A stretch of 64,000 nucleotides of DNA from NCBI GenBank assembly GCA_023391275.1, contig JAEWBE010000009.1, positions 1-64,000 of the forward strand, in the 5' to 3' direction. Source of the DNA: Bacillota bacterium (GTDB lineage: Bacteria > Bacillota > Clostridia > Oscillospirales > Acutalibacteraceae). A program made the position numbers and the translations under genes. This document shows, piece after piece, positions 41,842 to 49,825 of this stretch; position 1 is the stretch's first letter, and the number at the start of each line of letters is the position of its first letter. The notes under the pieces were generated by a model. The model saw only the letters and a program-made list of their open reading frames with translations, had not been told where the DNA came from and did no database searches.

Positions 41842-42749
41842 GGATAGCGCATTGTACCCTTTGCCCGCGTTCCTGCGGAGCAGCCCGGGAGGAAGCAAGC
41901 GGTTCCGGTTTTTGCGGCATGGGCGCCGACCCGGTTGTCGCCCGTGCTGCGCTCCATTTTTGGGAGGAGCCCTGCATCAGCGGAAAGCGGGGCTCCGGCA
42001 CGGTTTTTTTTACCGGCTGTTCCCTGAAGTGCGTGTTTTGTCAAAACTATCAGATCAGTACCAAAAGGGAAGTGGGCAAATCCGTAAGTGTACAGGAGCT
42101 TTCGGATATTTTTGACCGCCTCGCCGCGCAGGGAGCGCACAATATCAATCTGGTCAACCCCACACATTTTGCCCTGCCCATCGCCGAAGCACTGCATTTG
42201 TGCAAACCGCAGGTTCCGGTCGTTTATAATTCGGGCGGCTACGAAAGCCTGAAAACACTTCAAATGCTGGACGGACTTGTCGATATTTATCTGCCTGATT
42301 TAAAATACATGGATGACGCGCTCGCCGCAAAATATTCCGGTGCGCCGGATTATGTGGAAAGCGCCACGGCTGCCATTCTTGAAATGGTCCGCCAAACCGG
42401 CCCTGCCCGGTTCGATGCGGACGGTATGATGACCCGCGGCACCATTGTGCGCCATTTAATCCTGCCGGGCAACACACGAAATTCCATCGCGGCGCTTGAC
42501 TGGCTCGCAGCCAATCTTCCCGAAGGGGTTATGGTCAGCCTGATGGCGCAGTATACCCCCTGCGGCCGGGCGCCGGAATTTCCCGAGATTAACCGCCGGG
42601 TTACAAAAAGGGAATATGAAAAAGTGCAGGAGCATCTTTTTGCGTTGAACCTGGATGGGTTTGTACAGGAAAGAAACTCTGCCAGCCAAAGCTTTATCCC
42701 TCCATTTAATTTGGAAGGTGTCTCCGGCAACTCTTTTCTTGACAAATAG
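41838..42749 (+). CDS. Radical SAM protein, pyruvate formate-lyase activase-like (COG1313 type)
   Basis: 303 aa. N-terminal cysteines CTLCPRSCGAAR; radical SAM cluster motif TGCSLKCVFCQNYQ (CxxxCxxC) at about residue 60; LNLVNP-like strand INLVNPTHFAL; C-terminal MAQYTPCG. The target protein is unknown. ATG 41838 overlaps the stop of the LACC1-type gene, so the two are co-translated. The frame is open to 41616, but that part is a shadow. Confidence 0.9.
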   Translation: MRIAHCTLCPRSCGAAREEASGSGFCGMGADPVVARAALHFWEEPCISGKRGSGTVFFTGCSLKCVFCQNYQISTKREVGKSVSVQELSDIFDRLAAQGAHNINLVNPTHFALPIAEALHLCKPQVPVVYNSGGYESLKTLQMLDGLVDIYLPDLKYMDDALAAKYSGAPDYVESATAAILEMVRQTGPARFDADGMMTRGTIVRHLILPGNTRNSIAALDWLAANLPEGVMVSLMAQYTPCGRAPEFPEINRRVTKREYEKVQEHLFALNLDGFVQERNSASQSFIPPFNLEGVSGNSFLDK

Positions 42750-42767
42750 CCCATATGGGTATACACT
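42739..42767 (+). promoter_or_regulatory. Sigma-A promoter of the hemolysin III gene
   Basis: TTGACA (42739-42744), 17-base spacer, TACACT (42762-42767), overlapping the last codons of the radical SAM gene. Confidence 0.75.
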
Positions 42768-42819
42768 GTTATCTAGTTTTTAATATTACATATTAAATTA
42801 TTAAAGAAATGGTGATAGT

Positions 42820-43506
42820 ATGGAAAAACATATTGAAAATAAGGTCGAGTGGCGTACAAAGCGCCGTGAAGAACTTTTTTTACCCCGATATTCGCTGTCC
42901 GAAGAACTTATGAGCGCGATTACGCATGGTGTCGGCGTGGGGCTTGCGATTGCGGGCATGGTTGTGCTTCTGGTGCAGGGGCACCATACTCCCTTAAGCA
43001 TGGTAAGCGTTTCAGTTTTCGGCGCCACCATGATCCTGCTGTATCTGGTTTCCACTCTGTATCATGCGCTGGGGGTGAACAAGGGAAAAAAGGTATTTCA
43101 GGTTCTCGATCACTGCACCATTTTTTTATTGATTGCCGGCACATACACGCCAATTTCTCTTGTTTGTTTCGGCGGCGCCACGGGCTGGGTAATCTTCGGT
43201 ATTGTCTGGGGTGTGGCAGTGCTTGGGATTGTGCTGAATGCGGTGAATTTGCAGCGGTATAAGAAGTTTTCCATGGTCTGCTATATCGGGCTTGGCTGGC
43301 TGGTTATCTTTTTCTTTAAGCCGCTGATTGAACATCTCGACCCTACCTCAATCATTTATCTTATCGTTGGCGGTGTGTTTTACACTGTGGGGGCCGTCAT
43401 TTACAACAGAGGGAAAAAAGTGAAGTATATGCACTCCGTATGGCACTTTTTTGTGCTGGGGGGAACCATCTTTCACTATTTTGTAATCTATCGCATCGTG
43501 GCTTAA
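42820..43506 (+). CDS. Hemolysin III/PAQR-family membrane protein
   Basis: 228 aa with seven predicted helices. EELMSAITHGVGVGLAIAGMVVLL, STLYHAL, LDHCTIFLLIAGTYTPISL and the late HSVWHFFVLGGTIFHYF supply the conserved Ser, His and Asp residues of the CREST/PAQR superfamily. Function in bacteria is mostly unknown. Confidence 0.92.
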   Translation: MEKHIENKVEWRTKRREELFLPRYSLSEELMSAITHGVGVGLAIAGMVVLLVQGHHTPLSMVSVSVFGATMILLYLVSTLYHALGVNKGKKVFQVLDHCTIFLLIAGTYTPISLVCFGGATGWVIFGIVWGVAVLGIVLNAVNLQRYKKFSMVCYIGLGWLVIFFFKPLIEHLDPTSIIYLIVGGVFYTVGAVIYNRGKKVKYMHSVWHFFVLGGTIFHYFVIYRIVA

Positions 43507-43582
43507 ATTGTTTACAAATCGTGCAATATTTTTCAATCGTTTTGCGTTATAATGCCATATATAACAAATAAAACGAAGGGAA

Positions 43583-44539
43583 GTGCTGCGGTTGGATATC
43601 CTGCAAAGGGAAATGTCATTTGACTCGTGTTTTGGGGAGGAAAGAATTTTTGTCAGGATCTCGGAACCGGCCGATCCCAGTCAGGTGAAGGCTGTTCTGC
43701 AAATCGCCCATGGCATGGCGGAGCATAGCCTTTTATATGTTGATTTTGCAAAGTATATTGCCTCCCATGGCTACGCGGTTGTGGTTAACGACCATTTAGG
43801 GCATGGAAAGTCCGTCGCTTCCGGTGGTTCGTACGGCTATTTCGGTGAAGGCGGCTGTCAGAACCTGATTAAAGACATGCACAAGCTTCAGGGGATTATC
43901 CGGCAGGATTATCCGGATGTTCCGTATATTTTGCTGGGGCACAGCATGGGTTCGTTTCTTGCGCGGAGTTACACCGCCCAGTTTAGCGGCGAGTTGGACG
44001 GGGCTGTTTATATCGGCACTTGCGGCAGCGCGGGCGCGGCGGTTTACGCCGCAGAAAAGCTGCTTGGAGATGCAATTGTCAAAAAAAAGGGACCAAAAGG
44101 CCATGATCCGCTTTTTGCAAAACTTTCCACCCAAAAGTACAACAAGGCATTTCCGTCAGCCAGAACGCCGAACGATTGGATTTCACGCGATGTGGCCCAG
44201 GTGGATATTTATACGAAAGACCCGCTTTGCGGGTTCGATTTAACAGCTTCCGGTTATCGGGATATCGTATGCTTGCAGGCGGAAGTCAGTTCCGGTGCCT
44301 GGTATAAGAAAGTGCCCGACATTCCGATTTTAATTCTTTCGGGGGATCAGGACCCGGTTGGCGGCTTTGGAAAAGGCGTGAAACAGGTTGCGGAAAAACT
44401 GCGAAAGACCGGGCATAATGTTCGCGTTGTTTTATACCCCCAGGCGCGTCACGCGATTCTTACCGAAACCAATAAAGACGAAGTTTATGATGAAATTCTG
44501 AATTTTCTGGAGTCCGTGGCGGGGACGGGTGAAAACTGA
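43583..44539 (+). CDS. Alpha/beta hydrolase, monoacylglycerol lipase-like
   Basis: About 318 aa (315 if the start is TTG 43592, which has a better spacing to GAAGGG). Fold motifs: AHGMAEHS oxyanion region, YAVVVNDHLGHGKS, nucleophile elbow LGHSMGSFLAR (Ser about 128), acid in LSGDQDPVG and His in YPQARHAIL. Likely an esterase or lysophospholipase in the cytoplasm; no signal peptide. Confidence 0.88.
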   Translation: MLRLDILQREMSFDSCFGEERIFVRISEPADPSQVKAVLQIAHGMAEHSLLYVDFAKYIASHGYAVVVNDHLGHGKSVASGGSYGYFGEGGCQNLIKDMHKLQGIIRQDYPDVPYILLGHSMGSFLARSYTAQFSGELDGAVYIGTCGSAGAAVYAAEKLLGDAIVKKKGPKGHDPLFAKLSTQKYNKAFPSARTPNDWISRDVAQVDIYTKDPLCGFDLTASGYRDIVCLQAEVSSGAWYKKVPDIPILILSGDQDPVGGFGKGVKQVAEKLRKTGHNVRVVLYPQARHAILTETNKDEVYDEILNFLESVAGTGEN

Positions 44540-44547
44540 TAAAAGTC

Positions 44548-44579
44548 AAGCGGAGCTGTAAATTTACAGCTCCGCTTTT
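44548..44579 (+). terminator. Terminator after the alpha/beta hydrolase gene
   Basis: AAGCGGAGCTGTAAA pairs with TTTACAGCTCCGCTT and is followed by TT. Confidence 0.8.
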
Positions 44580-44612
44580 ACCGTCCGATTTTATGAAACA
44601 GGAGGAAACGCC

Positions 44613-45260
44613 TTGTCCGCAATAGAAACGCCAAAACTTACAAACGACCTGATTGAATCCGGGGAACCGGAAAACATGATTCGTGAGGCTGTCACCGACG
44701 AGCAGGATATCAGCGGGTACCGTTTTATCAATGCAACTCCGGATAATGTGGAAGCGCATGTGATTGAATTTCATGATTGTATTTTCGAAAGCTGTAAATT
44801 TACCCGATGCACGTTCCATGCGATTTACTTTGCTGACGTTGTGTTTCGTAAATGTGATCTTTCCAATGTGGACTTTTCACAGTGCTTTTTTCGCAGGGTG
44901 CGTTTTGAAAGCTGCAAAGCGCTGGGAACCAATTTTGCGGAAGCGTTATTTGAGCATGTTGTCATGCAGGACTGCAACTGCACATTCGCCAATCTTTCCT
45001 CAGCCAGGCTGAAATATGTTTTATTTGACCGGGTTGATTTTTCGAATGGAGATTTTCAGCAGTGCGGCCTGAAATCCGTGCAGTTTCCGAATTGCCGCCT
45101 GATTCAGGCGGAGTTTCTCCACACGCCGCTCAAGGGCATTGACTTTACCAGCACGAACATCGACGGAATCCTGCTCTCCGGCGCGGAGCTTCAGGGTGCG
45201 ATTGTCACTGCTGTACAGGCCTGTGATTTATCACGCTATCTGGGGCTGATTGTCCGGTAG
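44613..45260 (+). CDS. Pentapeptide-repeat protein
   Basis: 215 aa, start TTG 44613 behind AGGAGG. From about residue 45 it is built of pentapeptide repeats with alternating Cys/Phe/Leu centres (FHDCIFESCKFTRCTF, FRKCDLSNVDFSQCFF, FANLSSARLKYVLF, FSNGDFQQCGL). They form a right-handed beta-helix. Unusually cysteine-rich for the family. Some relatives protect DNA gyrase; no such role can be claimed here. Confidence 0.9.
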   Translation: MSAIETPKLTNDLIESGEPENMIREAVTDEQDISGYRFINATPDNVEAHVIEFHDCIFESCKFTRCTFHAIYFADVVFRKCDLSNVDFSQCFFRRVRFESCKALGTNFAEALFEHVVMQDCNCTFANLSSARLKYVLFDRVDFSNGDFQQCGLKSVQFPNCRLIQAEFLHTPLKGIDFTSTNIDGILLSGAELQGAIVTAVQACDLSRYLGLIVR

Positions 45261-45290
45261 CTTTGAACAACCTGTTGGCCTAAACAGAAC

Positions 45291-45325
45291 AAATAAGGAG
45301 CGGGCATTTAGCCCGCTCCTTATTT
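45291..45325. terminator. Bidirectional terminator between the pentapeptide and Rrf2 genes
   Basis: AAATAAGGAGCGGGC, loop ATTTA, GCCCGCTCCTTATTT. A 15-bp stem between two converging genes. Confidence 0.92.
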
Positions 45326-45327
45326 GT

Positions 45328-45774
45328 TTAAATGTAAAACATGAATCCGTCGGTTTGCGTTTGCCTTTCCACTTCATTTACAAGATCGTCCAGCGTAATT
45401 TTATTCAGCGTGCCGGCTACAGCATCGTCCACTGCGGAGAAAACGGTTTTCTGCATCGCCTGTTCAACATCCTTTGCCTGTTTCGCGACTGACTCCTCCG
45501 TCTTTTCAAAAAGGGATTGCTCCAATGACCTTAAAATTTCACCTGCGCTGATTGTCTGCGGATCCCTTGCCAGTTTATACCCGCCCTGGGCACCTTTTGC
45601 GGCTAAAACCAAATCTGCTCTTTTTAAAAGAGAAAACACTTGTTCCAAATAAATTTTTGAAATCCCGAGTTTTTCTGAAATACTCACGATCGTGATGCAC
45701 TCGTTGCTGGCGTAATTTTGTGCCATGGTAATCATGGCGGCCAATCCATATCTTCCTTTTGAGGAAATTCTCAT
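45328..45774 (-). CDS. Rrf2-family regulator, CymR-like
   Basis: 148 aa. Winged helix MRISSKGRYGLAAMITMAQ, ISEKLGISKIYLEQVFSLLKRADLV, AKGAQGGYKLAR. It has no cysteines, so it cannot carry an iron-sulfur cluster like IscR. It is divergent from cysK; in Bacillus and Staphylococcus the Rrf2 protein CymR controls cysteine synthesis with CysK as partner. That role is inferred from the pairing. GGAAGGAGA precedes the ATG. Confidence 0.88.
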   Translation of the reverse strand: MRISSKGRYGLAAMITMAQNYASNECITIVSISEKLGISKIYLEQVFSLLKRADLVLAAKGAQGGYKLARDPQTISAGEILRSLEQSLFEKTEESVAKQAKDVEQAMQKTVFSAVDDAVAGTLNKITLDDLVNEVERQTQTDGFMFYI

Positions 45775-45788
45775 AAATTTCTCCTTCC

Positions 45789-45911
45789 TTAAACTCCGAT
45801 GGCTTCAATCATCTTTTGATACGTAACCGCTTGCTGGGGCAATCCCAGCCATGTGAACCGCGCGGCCGGCCGGTTCAGCCATATTGCCTGTGGTATGGAG
45901 GCATTTCTCAT
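45789..45911 (-). CDS. Possible 40-aa small gene or leader upstream of the Rrf2 gene
   Basis: A 40-codon frame: MRNASIPQAIWLNRPAARFT... ending MIEAIGV, then TAA followed at once by the GGAAGGAGA site of the Rrf2 gene 14 bases on. A -10 box TATAAT (45934-45929, minus strand) lies just before it. There is no clear ribosome binding site for it, and I recognise no family. It could also be untranslated leader. Confidence 0.3.
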   Translation of the reverse strand: MRNASIPQAIWLNRPAARFTWLGLPQQAVTYQKMIEAIGV

Positions 45912-45920
45912 ACTTGGCCG

Positions 45921-45943
45921 ATATTTCCATTATAACGAAATAT
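45921..45943. promoter_or_regulatory. Inverted repeat over the -10 box of the Rrf2 gene
   Basis: ATATTTC, nine bases, GAAATAT. It covers the minus-strand TATAAT at 45934-45929, so a bound regulator would block the promoter; self-repression is the obvious guess. Confidence 0.5.
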
Positions 45944-46006
45944 TTTTTGCCGATATGTTAATAATATATGGAAAGAAGGATTTCGTCAAGAGCTTTGCGG
46001 CGGTTT

Positions 46007-46020
46007 AACATAGTAATCAT
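46007..46020 (+). repeat. Direct repeat, first copy, upstream of cysK promoter
   Basis: AACATAGTAATCAT; the second copy at 46085-46098 differs at one base. The two flank the cysK promoter, 78 bases apart. Candidate regulator sites. Confidence 0.5.
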
Positions 46021-46051
46021 GTATGAAATTGTGAATTTTCTTCTAATCCGG

Positions 46052-46079
46052 TTGACAAACGTACAGATTTGCATATAAT
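46052..46079 (+). promoter_or_regulatory. Sigma-A promoter of cysK
   Basis: TTGACA (46052-46057), 16-base spacer, TATAAT (46074-46079). Confidence 0.8.
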
Positions 46080-46084
46080 ATAAA

Positions 46085-46098
46085 AACATAGTAATTAT
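46085..46098 (+). repeat. Direct repeat, second copy, downstream of cysK -10 box
   Basis: AACATAGTAATTAT, near the expected transcription start, where binding would repress. Confidence 0.5.
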
Positions 46099-46135
46099 AT
46101 ATTTATTATTAAAACAATAATATGGAGGAAATTTT

Positions 46136-47068
46136 ATGCCGAAAATTTATAAAAGCCTAACCGAACTGATTGGCAATACACCGCTTCTGGAGCTGTCAAA
46201 TTACATTGAGAAACACGCGCTGAAAGCAAAGGTGGTGGGTAAACTGGAATATTTTAATCCGGCGGGAAGCGTCAAGGACAGAATTGCGAAAGCAATGATT
46301 GACGATGCCGAGAAGAAGGGACTGCTTAAAGAGGGTTCCGTCATTATTGAGCCCACCAGCGGCAATACGGGAATCGGTCTTGCTTCCGTTGCGGCGGCAA
46401 GGGGTTACCGAATCATTCTTACCATGCCGGAAACCATGAGCGTTGAGAGAAGAAATCTTTTGAAAGCCTATGGTGCGGAACTGGTGCTGACCGAAGGCGC
46501 AAAGGGTATGAAGGGCGCGATTGAAAAAGCAAAAGAGCTTGCGGAAAGCACCCCGCATTCATTTATTCCGGGCCAGTTTGTCAACCCTGCGAACCCGGCG
46601 GCTCATAAAGAAACAACCGGGCCGGAAATCTGGAGCGACACAGAGGGAAAGGTTGACATTTTCGTCGCGGGTGTCGGCACGGGCGGAACAATTACCGGCG
46701 TGGGTGAATACTTGAAGTCCAGAAATCCGAATGTAAGAATTGTTGCGGTTGAGCCGTTTGATTCGCCGGTTCTTTCCGAGGGAAAGGCAGGCCCGCACAA
46801 AATTCAGGGAATCGGCGCCGGCTTTGTTCCGGATACGCTGAATAAAGATGTTTATGATGAAATCGTCAGGGTAAAGAATGAGGATGCGTTCCAAACGGGA
46901 AAAGAACTTTCCAAACTGGAGGGGCTGCTTGTCGGGATTTCTTCCGGCGCGGCGGTTTGGGCAGCGGCGGAGCTCGCCAGGCGCCCGGAAAATGAAGGCA
47001 AGATTATTGTGGCGCTTTTGCCGGATACAGGGGAACGGTACCTTTCCACACCGCTTTTTGCGGAATAA
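46136..47068 (+). CDS. cysK: Cysteine synthase (O-acetylserine sulfhydrylase)
   Basis: PLP enzyme making cysteine from O-acetylserine and sulfide, 310 aa. The PLP lysine is Lys47 in NPAGSVKDRIAKAM; substrate loop PTSGNTGIGLASVAA; phosphate-binding GTGGTITGVG. GGAGG precedes ATG 46136. Divergent from the CymR-like gene with shared control sequence between them. Confidence 0.96.
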   Translation: MPKIYKSLTELIGNTPLLELSNYIEKHALKAKVVGKLEYFNPAGSVKDRIAKAMIDDAEKKGLLKEGSVIIEPTSGNTGIGLASVAAARGYRIILTMPETMSVERRNLLKAYGAELVLTEGAKGMKGAIEKAKELAESTPHSFIPGQFVNPANPAAHKETTGPEIWSDTEGKVDIFVAGVGTGGTITGVGEYLKSRNPNVRIVAVEPFDSPVLSEGKAGPHKIQGIGAGFVPDTLNKDVYDEIVRVKNEDAFQTGKELSKLEGLLVGISSGAAVWAAAELARRPENEGKIIVALLPDTGERYLSTPLFAE

Positions 47069-47213
47069 TTTTCAGCCTGAGTGAGCGAATGCAAGATTAC
47101 CGATTGACAGACAAACGAAAATGGGATACTATAAAAAGCTGTGAAAGGCCCGTTTCTGTTCCGGGGGCCGACAAGAAATCGTTTGAATGACATTGAATTG
47201 GTGGCAAAATAAT

Positions 47214-47969
47214 ATGCTCAATGAATTTTCAAGAACCCAGCTGCTGCTGGGTGAAGAGGCAATGGTAAAGCTGAAAAATTCGGCGGTGGCTGTTTTCGGC
47301 ATCGGCGGAGTCGGCTCTTATACGGCGGAAGCGCTTGCGCGCAGCGGGATTGGCACACTGGAGCTGTTCGATGACGACAAGGTATGCCTTACTAATATTA
47401 ACAGGCAGCTTATCGCGACCCGCAAGACAGTCGGTATGCAAAAAATCGACGTCATGCGCGACAGGATACTCGAAATTAATCCGAACGCTTCCGTTGTGAC
47501 GCATTCATGCTTTTACACCGCTGAAAATGCGGATGAATTTGATCTTTCCAAATACTCCTATATAGTGGATGCCATTGACACGGTCTCCTCCAAGCTTGAA
47601 CTGATTGTGCGGGCGGAGCGGGCGAATGTGCCGATCATCAGCTGTATGGGCGCAGGCAATAAGCTTGACCCCACGCGGTTTGAGGTGGCGGATATCTACA
47701 GCACCAGCGTTTGCCCTTTGGCAAGAGTGATGCGCAGGGAACTGAAGGTAAGAGGTATTCAAAAACTGAAGGTAGTGTATTCCAGGGAGCCGCCCATTAC
47801 GCCGGTTGAGGATATGAGCATCAGCTGCCGGGCGCACTGTATTTGCCCGCCCGGTACGAAACGCAAGTGCACGGTGCGCAGGCAGATTCCCGGAAGCATT
47901 TCCTTTGTTCCCTCGGTTGCGGGGCTTATCCTTGCGGGCGAAGTAATAAAAGACATTGCCGGGGTTTAA
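47214..47969 (+). CDS. tcdA: ThiF/E1-like tRNA threonylcarbamoyladenosine dehydratase
   Basis: Cyclises t6A37 of ANN-decoding tRNAs to ct6A with ATP, 251 aa. Nucleotide motif VFGIGGVGSYTAEALARSGIG; DDDKVCLTNINRQ (ATP and Arg finger); C-terminal zinc-like cysteines. ATG 47214 follows GGTGG at 47200-47204; ATG 47187 lacks a site. Other ThiF-family roles (MoeB, ThiF) are less likely without partner genes. Confidence 0.88.
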   Translation: MLNEFSRTQLLLGEEAMVKLKNSAVAVFGIGGVGSYTAEALARSGIGTLELFDDDKVCLTNINRQLIATRKTVGMQKIDVMRDRILEINPNASVVTHSCFYTAENADEFDLSKYSYIVDAIDTVSSKLELIVRAERANVPIISCMGAGNKLDPTRFEVADIYSTSVCPLARVMRRELKVRGIQKLKVVYSREPPITPVEDMSISCRAHCICPPGTKRKCTVRRQIPGSISFVPSVAGLILAGEVIKDIAGV

Positions 47970-48056
47970 GAATAAATGGCGATGGTGTTTTTTCCGGACT
48001 GGGGGTTGCATCATCATTTAAGATTCCACAGTCCGCGCGAATTCATTTGTTATGAT

Positions 48057-48085
48057 AAAAAGCCGCTCAAAATTGGGCGGCTTTT
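48057..48085 (+). terminator. Terminator after tcdA
   Basis: AAAAAGCCGCTC, loop AAAATT, GGGCGGCTTTTT. Confidence 0.85.
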
Positions 48086-48199
48086 TGTTTTACCTGATTT
48101 TACAAAAATAATGTTCTATAAGAAATTGAAATATTAATATTGTAAAATAGAATCAAATTATTATACAGATAGGATAAAATAATAATATTAGCATATTTT

Positions 48200-48268
48200 G
48201 TATATTGAAAAAGTCGATTTCATCCGGCAAATCGGCTGACTCGGATGCGGTTTGCATCATTTGCTGAA
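48200..48268 (+). other. Two tandem hairpins in the antiporter leader
   Basis: CGATTT/AAATCG around CATCCGGC, then GATGC/GCATC around GGTTT, in front of the GGGAGG site of the antiporter gene. They do not match a riboswitch class I know. The stretch 48086-48200 before them is AT-rich and otherwise empty. Confidence 0.35.
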
Positions 48269-48284
48269 GAAGGGAGGATGCTCT

Positions 48285-49730
48285 ATGCTGCAAATTATGA
48301 TGATGAGCTCAATTGTGATTCTGCTCGCGGTGGTATTCAGCAGAGTTCTATACCGATTCGGAATTCCAACACTTTTAATTTTCCTGCTGCTGGGAATGCT
48401 GTTCGGCTCCGATGGGATTGTCGGCCTCGAATTCAGCAATTATGAAGCGGCAAATCAGCTTTGTTCCGTTGGTTTAATCTTTATCATGTTTTACGGCGGA
48501 TTTGGCACTAACTGGAAGGTTGCAAAGCCTGTCGCAGGGAAAGCGGTACTGATGGCCACGGTCGGAGTGGCTTTCACCGCGCTGTCCACCGGCGTATTTT
48601 GTACCTATTTATTGCATACGTCCTGGTTGGAAGGAATGCTGATCGGTTCCGTTCTTGCTTCGACCGATGCCGCTGCCGTGTTCGCCGTACTCCGTTCGCG
48701 CAAGCTGAATTTGAAATACGGACTTGCATCCCTTCTGGAGGTGGAAAGCGGCAGCAACGATCCGATTGCATACATGATAACGGTCGTGATTCTTATGCTG
48801 ATTTCAGGAGAGGCACATCAGCCGATCTTGCTGTTATTGCTTCAGCAGGTCGGATTCGGATTACTGGTTGGTGTTTCGCTTGCCCTGTCCACTGTTTTTG
48901 TGCTGAGGCGCATTGATTTGGAAATTGACGGGATTTATCCGATATTCGTTTTGGGAATTATCATTTTAGGATATGCGTTTTGCCAATGGATTGATGGAAA
49001 CGGTTATCTGTGTATTTATATGATCGGGATTATTTTGGGCAACAGTAAAATCAGGCATAAGAAGAGTCTGGTGCATTTTTTTGACGGGATTTCCTGGCTG
49101 ATGCAGATCATGCTGTTTTTTACCTTGGGGCTGCTGTCTTTTCCGTCCCGTCTGCCCCAGGTGGGTGTTCCGGGACTGCTGATTGCTGTTTTTATGATCG
49201 TTGTTGCCCGTCCGCTGGCGACCTTCTCTGTTTTGAGCTGGTTTAAAATTCCTGTGAAGCAGCAGCTTTTGGTGTCGTGGGTCGGGTTAAGGGGTGCGGC
49301 GTCCATTGTATTTGCGATTTATGCGGTAACATCCAGCAGTACCGTGGAAAATGATATTTTTCATATCGTTTTTCTGGTAGCCCTCATTTCAGTAGGCCTT
49401 CAGGGAACATTGATTCCGTACATTGCAAAAAAGCTGGATTTGGTGGAAACCGGGGCCTCTGTCTTTAAGACGTTTAACGATTATCAGGATGAAACGCTGA
49501 CAAAGCTTTTGGAAATCACGGTGGATGAAAAAAGTCCATGGCGGGATAAATCGATTATGGAAGCCAATATTCCGGAAGAAATTTTGGTGGTGTTCCTGAA
49601 ACGCGGCGGGGAGGTGCTCGTTCCAAAGGGCTCTACCTGCATCAAAAGCGGGGATGTACTGGTACTCAGTTCCAACAGCTTTGATGCACTGGCACTGCAG
49701 CCGGAAGAAGTAAGAATTCCTCCTTTTTAA
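48285..49730 (+). CDS. CPA1-family cation/proton antiporter with C-terminal TrkA-C domain
   Basis: 481 aa, start ATG 48285 behind GGGAGG (ATG 48279 is too close; the frame is open back to 48252). About 12 membrane helices, with the ion-site motif EVESGSNDPIAYM. A RCK_C/TrkA-C domain at about 410-480 (DEKSPWRDKSIMEANIP...GDVLVLSS) resembles NhaP2/CvrA K+/H+ antiporters. RCK_C domains of this type can bind c-di-AMP in Firmicutes, so regulation by it is possible but unproven. Confidence 0.9.
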   Translation: MLQIMMMSSIVILLAVVFSRVLYRFGIPTLLIFLLLGMLFGSDGIVGLEFSNYEAANQLCSVGLIFIMFYGGFGTNWKVAKPVAGKAVLMATVGVAFTALSTGVFCTYLLHTSWLEGMLIGSVLASTDAAAVFAVLRSRKLNLKYGLASLLEVESGSNDPIAYMITVVILMLISGEAHQPILLLLLQQVGFGLLVGVSLALSTVFVLRRIDLEIDGIYPIFVLGIIILGYAFCQWIDGNGYLCIYMIGIILGNSKIRHKKSLVHFFDGISWLMQIMLFFTLGLLSFPSRLPQVGVPGLLIAVFMIVVARPLATFSVLSWFKIPVKQQLLVSWVGLRGAASIVFAIYAVTSSSTVENDIFHIVFLVALISVGLQGTLIPYIAKKLDLVETGASVFKTFNDYQDETLTKLLEITVDEKSPWRDKSIMEANIPEEILVVFLKRGGEVLVPKGSTCIKSGDVLVLSSNSFDALALQPEEVRIPPF

Positions 49731-49735
49731 TAAAA

Positions 49736-49772
49736 GACAGCCGGCCTTGAAGTGATTTCAAGGCCGGCTGTC
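49736..49772. terminator. Bidirectional terminator between the antiporter gene and eno
   Basis: GACAGCCGGCCTTGAA, loop GTGA, TTTCAAGGCCGGCTGTC; TTTT follows on the plus strand and TTTTATT on the minus strand. Confidence 0.92.
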
Positions 49773-49825
49773 TTTTGCTTGGAGAAACTTAGGAATTATA
49801 TGGAAATGTGTGTGTTGTAAGCATT

